Shown here: positions 18,907 through 22,136 of the stretch, in pieces | Numbering within the stretch: position 1 is the first letter of the stretch | Layout: each line of letters starts with the position of its first letter | Assembly: GCA_001598975.1 (NCBI GenBank) | Contig: BBXU01002062.1 | Location: 1 to 22,136 of the forward strand | DNA: 22,136 bases | Source: Parachlorella kessleri | Taxonomy: Eukaryota; Chlorophyta; Trebouxiophyceae; Chlorellales; Chlorellaceae | Direction: 5' to 3' | The notes under the pieces: generated by a model | Seen by the model: the letters and a program-made list of their open reading frames with translations, nothing else | Told to the model about the DNA's origin: nothing | Databases searched by the model: none | Position numbers and translations under genes: made by a program

Positions 18907-21900
18907 CTACTGCCTGAACTTGGCAAGGCCACCAGCAATGAGGTCCACAATTTCTGGCACAATGACCTCAGGCGGCTTGGGCCCCGCAAACACGGTTGTT
19001 CCAGCCACCAGGGCGTTGGCTCCAGCCTCTGCCACCAGGGCGGCATTCTCCAGCGTGATGCCGCCATCAACCTGCACATTGGAGAGGGAAACGTATACGC
19101 GATACACTAAGTAAGTTAGGAGCAACCCACCTCGCTGCAGGCTGCCGCGCGCACACTCCTCCGACTCAGCCTGCATCCCTTGACAGCGCAAGCGTCCTAC
19201 AAGGGAGGCATGTGCGCAATAAAAAATCATGTCTGTCGCGCAGCCCAGCGCCCCACCTCTATGTTCAGTGCTGGGAAGCGACTGCGCAGCGCGGAGACCT
19301 TGGGCAGCACGCTGGGCATGAACTTCTGGCCGCCAAAGCCTGGACAGCACAGCACAGCACATCATCTCATTTTGTTATAATTCAATAGGATATCTTTTTT
19401 ATATATATAAAATATATTAAAAAAAGATACCCATAATTTTAATTATCAGTCTACATATATATAACTCTTTTTTATTATAAAAAAATAGGTAATTCTCTAT
19501 TTTAGGTTCTCCTATTCTACATTGAAAATGGAGAAGCGAAAATAGTCAGCGCATGCTCGTACGTGATTGATGATAGTGCGAGCAGCTGTTCAAGGCTGCA
19601 AGCTGTCAGGGCTGCAGGCAGGGACAGTTGCGCTGTGTCCTGCACTGAGGTGGCCAAGCAGGGCGATTGTAGTATCACATTACACCAGCACTCACCTCTC
19701 GGGGGGCCGCCGGTGTCGGTAGGAGCGCACAGCACGGAACGCTGGCAATGCACTGCACTGTAAGTAATGACCCACGCAAGCACGTCCGGTGCCCCCAGGC
19801 AAGCAACACAAGAGGCTGCATGCAGCATGTAACCCACCCACACCTGGGCGCACGCTGAGCAGCAGCACCGTGTCCACGGCACCCGCCTCTACCACAGAGA
19901 ACACCGCCTCAGCAGGCGTGTCGGGCGTGAGCGCAATGCCTGGCAGCATACCCGCCTGCAGGGCAGGCGCGGCAGCAGCCACCGCATAGGGACGGGCGCC
20001 AGCCGTAGCGCATCGCCCACACCATGAACCGCGCGCCTGCCTCGTTCGCAAGGGGACCGACTGCTACAGAGGGCTGGGCAGGAGAGGCTTCCCAGCTGGC
20101 CATGGGCTTTATTGCTCCTTGAGATGAGATGCGAGGGTTGCAACGGCACAATCCGCCGCACTCCCGCACATCCCCGCCTGAGAGCACCGCTGCCCTCCGT
20201 CTAGCACTTCGTTCTACACACTTGCCTGCCGGACAGCGTTGCCTAGGTCGATGGCCTTGCTGGTGTTCATGTCGATGCCAGCCGCTTCCAGGTGGAAAGT
20301 GAACTGGCTGGCACCGGCTGCCGCCATGTCTGCAGGCAGCAGCAGCAGCAGCAGCAGCAGCAGCTGAAAGAGCTGAAGCGCTGTACATGGTGCCATGGTC
20401 CACACCACTACCAGGATTGCGTGCGGCTGCGCCCAAAGACGCGTGAGGCAGTGGCTGCCAACCCCGAGCTGATGGGTTGCCTGTACTGCCTGAATCCAGA
20501 GCACAAGGTTATGCTAACCCTGAGCTGCGGGGTTCTTTGTATTGCCTGGATTCGCAGCACTTTTACCTTGTGCTGTGGATCCAGGCAATACAGACAAGCC
20601 GGCAGCTTATGGTTAGCAGCCACTGCATCATGCGTCTCAGGAGGCAGCCGCAGGCATCCCTGGAAGTGGTGGGGCTCACGGCTGTGCCTTCCGAGGCCAG
20701 CAGGCTGACATGCCAGAGGACTGCATGTGCATTTACCGGTGGCCACCTATAGAGGGGGGCAAGCTGGGTGGGCTGGCCCCCTGCAGGCAAGCACCGGGTT
20801 TGGATGGTGCTCTGACTCCAGCAAGAGGCCCACTCTATGGGCAGGCAGGCAGGCAGTGGGTGCGTGGGTTTGGGGGCTCACCTTTCACGTAGTTTTGCGG
20901 GTTGAGCACGCAGAGGTGGCAGTCTAAGAACGCCGAGGTGTGCTTGCGCAGGGACTTGACCTGGAGCCAGAAGAGGTGCAGTTGCAGGACAGGGAGTCAT
21001 GCGAGGGCATGTAGATACCGCGGCCCTGGGTATGATGTACAGTGAGCATGGTAAAGAAGCCCAAGGATGGTCGGATACCATCCAGCTAGAGTGGCAGCCT
21101 CAGTCCGGACCATGCCACCGCCTGCTCACAAGGAGTAATGAATGAAATGCCCACACTGCAACCAGAGGCACGTCAGCAGGCGGGCGGGCGGGCGGGCGGC
21201 GGTCACGCAGGGAGGCCAGCAGGGATCGTACCGCTTCCCACCAGCCTTGCGGTACCATAACTAAGGTATACCACCCTTGGCCCAACGGAGGGTGTCTTAG
21301 ATGTGCTTCGGCTGGCAGGCAGGTTTGTGGGTGGTGGTTTTATATGTGTGTTTGTGGTGGGGTGGGTGGGGGTGAGGAGCTCACCACGGGGGGCCCGATG
21401 GTCAAGTTGGGCACAAAGTTGCCGTCAAACACGTCCACATGCACCCACCGGGCCCCTGCAAGCCACCGGGGAGGGGGGGGGCATTTGTGGTGAGATCCCT
21501 TGCAATAGTTTGAATCGGGCCCTGCAGTGCCCGCTGCATGCTGAGGTATTGCAGCTGGGTCGAGGGTGGAGCGTGGTGGAGGGGCGCTTCTTCTGCTAAG
21601 GGTTCCCGTCCGACTGGGAAGCAAGTGGAAAGTAGAGCAGCGCTACGGATCCACCAGCCCCCGCTGAACCCCTCTGCCCCCCGATGGATGTCTCACTGAG
21701 CACAAAGGAGGGAGGGCAAGCATGCAAGGAGGGTGCACACTTGCCTGCTGCCGCCACCCTATTGACATCCGCAGCCAGGTTGGCAAAATCCGCCGACAGG
21801 ATGGAGGGAGATACGATTGGGCCCGCATGCTGCCATGCCTGGCTGCTGCTGCTGCTGCCATGGCAGACCCCATCTGCTGCTGTTGTCAGTGCTGTTGCTG

Positions 21901-22136
21901 CTGCTGCCGCTGGGCTAGACCGCTGCGATTGAGCATGGAAGGAGGTCCTGAGGGAGGGATAGAGGGCCTTATAGGCCAGGTAGTGCCGCCTGCACAACGT
22001 GAACGAGGGCTCGGCCGGGTGGGTGCAAGCTCCCAGCTGACAATCTCAAAAGCCCGTGCACGGCGTGCGTGAGACGGCGCCCACCTGCCAGCTGCCAGAC
22101 CACGTACAGCGGCTGCCAAAGCTAACCCTTCACCAT
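18907..22136 (-). CDS. RPE: Ribulose-phosphate 3-epimerase, 5' end outside window
   Basis: The enzyme interconverts ribulose 5-phosphate and xylulose 5-phosphate (Calvin cycle and pentose phosphate pathway). Exons, minus strand: >22136-22085, 21989-21745, 21455-21385, 20960-20882, 20329-20226, 19955-19844, 19339-19257, 19071-18907; at least 302 residues, every phase exact. Motifs in order: [14 protein letters not shown] (from residue 75), [18 protein letters not shown] (H104, D106), [14 protein letters not shown] (H137), [45 protein letters not shown] (D250) and AGTTVF. Both catalytic Asp and both metal-binding His residues are kept. The SLRKHT and TFHLE segments resemble the cytosolic plant/animal type, yet about 75 Ser/Ala/Arg-rich residues precede the barrel and could be an organelle-targeting leader. 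Three normally conserved methionines are replaced (F108, C139, L216). Introns 2 and 5 use GC donors. The family call is firm; activity and location are inferred. Confidence 0.92.
19366..19543. other. AT-rich block in RPE intron 6, possible organelle DNA insertion
   Basis: About 175 bases are made almost entirely of A and T, in sharp contrast to their surroundings. They include a near-perfect inverted repeat (TATCTTTTTTATATATAT at 19391-19408 against AATATATTAAAAAAAGATA at 19411-19429) and a second hairpin-like run at about 19464-19488. AT-rich sequence with short hairpins is typical of algal plastid and mitochondrial spacers, so a nuclear insertion of organelle DNA is the simplest reading. 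It ends about 25 bases from the 3' splice site of exon 7. Confidence 0.5.
20335..20363 (+). repeat. (CAG)n microsatellite at the exon 5 acceptor of RPE
   Basis: A run of CAG units lies directly beside the exon 5 3' splice site. On the gene's strand it reads (CTG)n ending CTGCCTGCAG|AC, so it takes the place of the usual pyrimidine tract. On the plus strand it encodes the poly-Gln that leads into the zinc-knuckle-like fragment. Confidence 0.8.
20364..20700. repeat. Fold-back duplication of a zinc-knuckle-like coding fragment in RPE intron 4
   Basis: The plus-strand arm (about 20376-20510) encodes [20 protein letters not shown], then [21 protein letters not shown] shortened direct copy follows (20513-20561, [13 protein letters not shown]). 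The third copy is inverted (20570-20695) and on the minus strand encodes [20 protein letters not shown], then [11 protein letters not shown]. The centre is a tight hairpin, stem 20539-20560 against 20570-20591 with a 9-base loop. The peptide has CxxC...H...C spacing close to a retroelement gag-type zinc knuckle plus a second CxxC...H. The conserved peptide in both arms shows that the source was a protein-coding gene or element. Confidence 0.7.
21179..21198 (+). repeat. (GGCG)n microsatellite in RPE intron 3
   Basis: A run of GGCGGGCG-type units lies in the intron between exons 3 and 4 of the epimerase gene. It has no apparent function. Confidence 0.8.

Noticed and set aside
20335..20363. CAG repeat considered as a CRISPR-like or regulatory array
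   Set aside because: It is a plain trinucleotide microsatellite without spacers.
20292..20708. A plus-strand gene for a poly-Gln zinc-knuckle protein
   Set aside because: The frame begins antisense in RPE exon 5 and continues through the fold-back. The later part is the shortened and inverted copies read out of frame. It is better explained as a duplicated fragment than as an intact gene.

Overview
The window looks like nuclear DNA of a green alga, most likely a volvocine (Chlamydomonas/Volvox-like) species. The reasons are: every convincing gene is cut into short exons by GT-AG (and a few GC-AG) introns of roughly 50-750 bases; base composition is moderately GC-rich with many CAG, GGCT and CA microsatellites; two gene ends carry TGTAA, the usual volvocine poly(A) signal; and the proteins are eukaryotic (a SOUL heme-binding protein, RNA polymerase III subunit RPC5, ribulose-phosphate 3-epimerase). 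The moderate GC content and long introns fit a colonial volvocine better than C. reinhardtii, but that is inference. Nothing here resembles a bacterial operon, CRISPR array or phage.

Layout. Left half, plus strand: (1) the 3' part of a SOUL-family heme-binding protein gene (about 2-1678, 5' end outside the window); (2) a repeat-bearing spacer (1679-3436); (3) a small two-exon coiled-coil protein gene (3437-4210) with a TGTAA signal; (4) a spacer (4211-5432); (5) a ten-exon gene (5433-9742) for a C2-domain protein with a conserved C-terminal region I recognise only as an uncharacterised eukaryotic family. Centre: a convergent spacer (9743-11440) with tandem and dispersed repeats and an isolated exon-like stretch. 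Right half, minus strand: (6) a poorly supported gene with one membrane segment (12073 down to 11441); (7) RPC5 of RNA polymerase III in twelve exons (18274 down to 12804); (8) ribulose-phosphate 3-epimerase in eight exons (from beyond 22136 down to 18907, 5' end outside the window).

The genes have unrelated housekeeping roles (tetrapyrrole binding, Ca2+/lipid binding, Pol III transcription, pentose phosphate/Calvin cycle), and I see no functional cluster. For the RPC5 and epimerase genes the exon joins were worked out by hand, and each one keeps phase and restores the family sequence.

The most unusual material is in the introns and splice sites. The epimerase gene has two well-supported GC-AG introns, an intron carrying a fold-back duplication of a zinc-knuckle-like coding fragment, another intron carrying an AT-rich block that resembles organelle DNA, and replacement of all three active-site methionines. 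RPC5 has a 54-base in-frame duplication of a 3' splice site, a coding-like relic in intron 2, and a C-terminus much shorter than the human protein. A dispersed repeat of about 65-100 bases occurs four times in the same orientation. No wholly new biological system was found.
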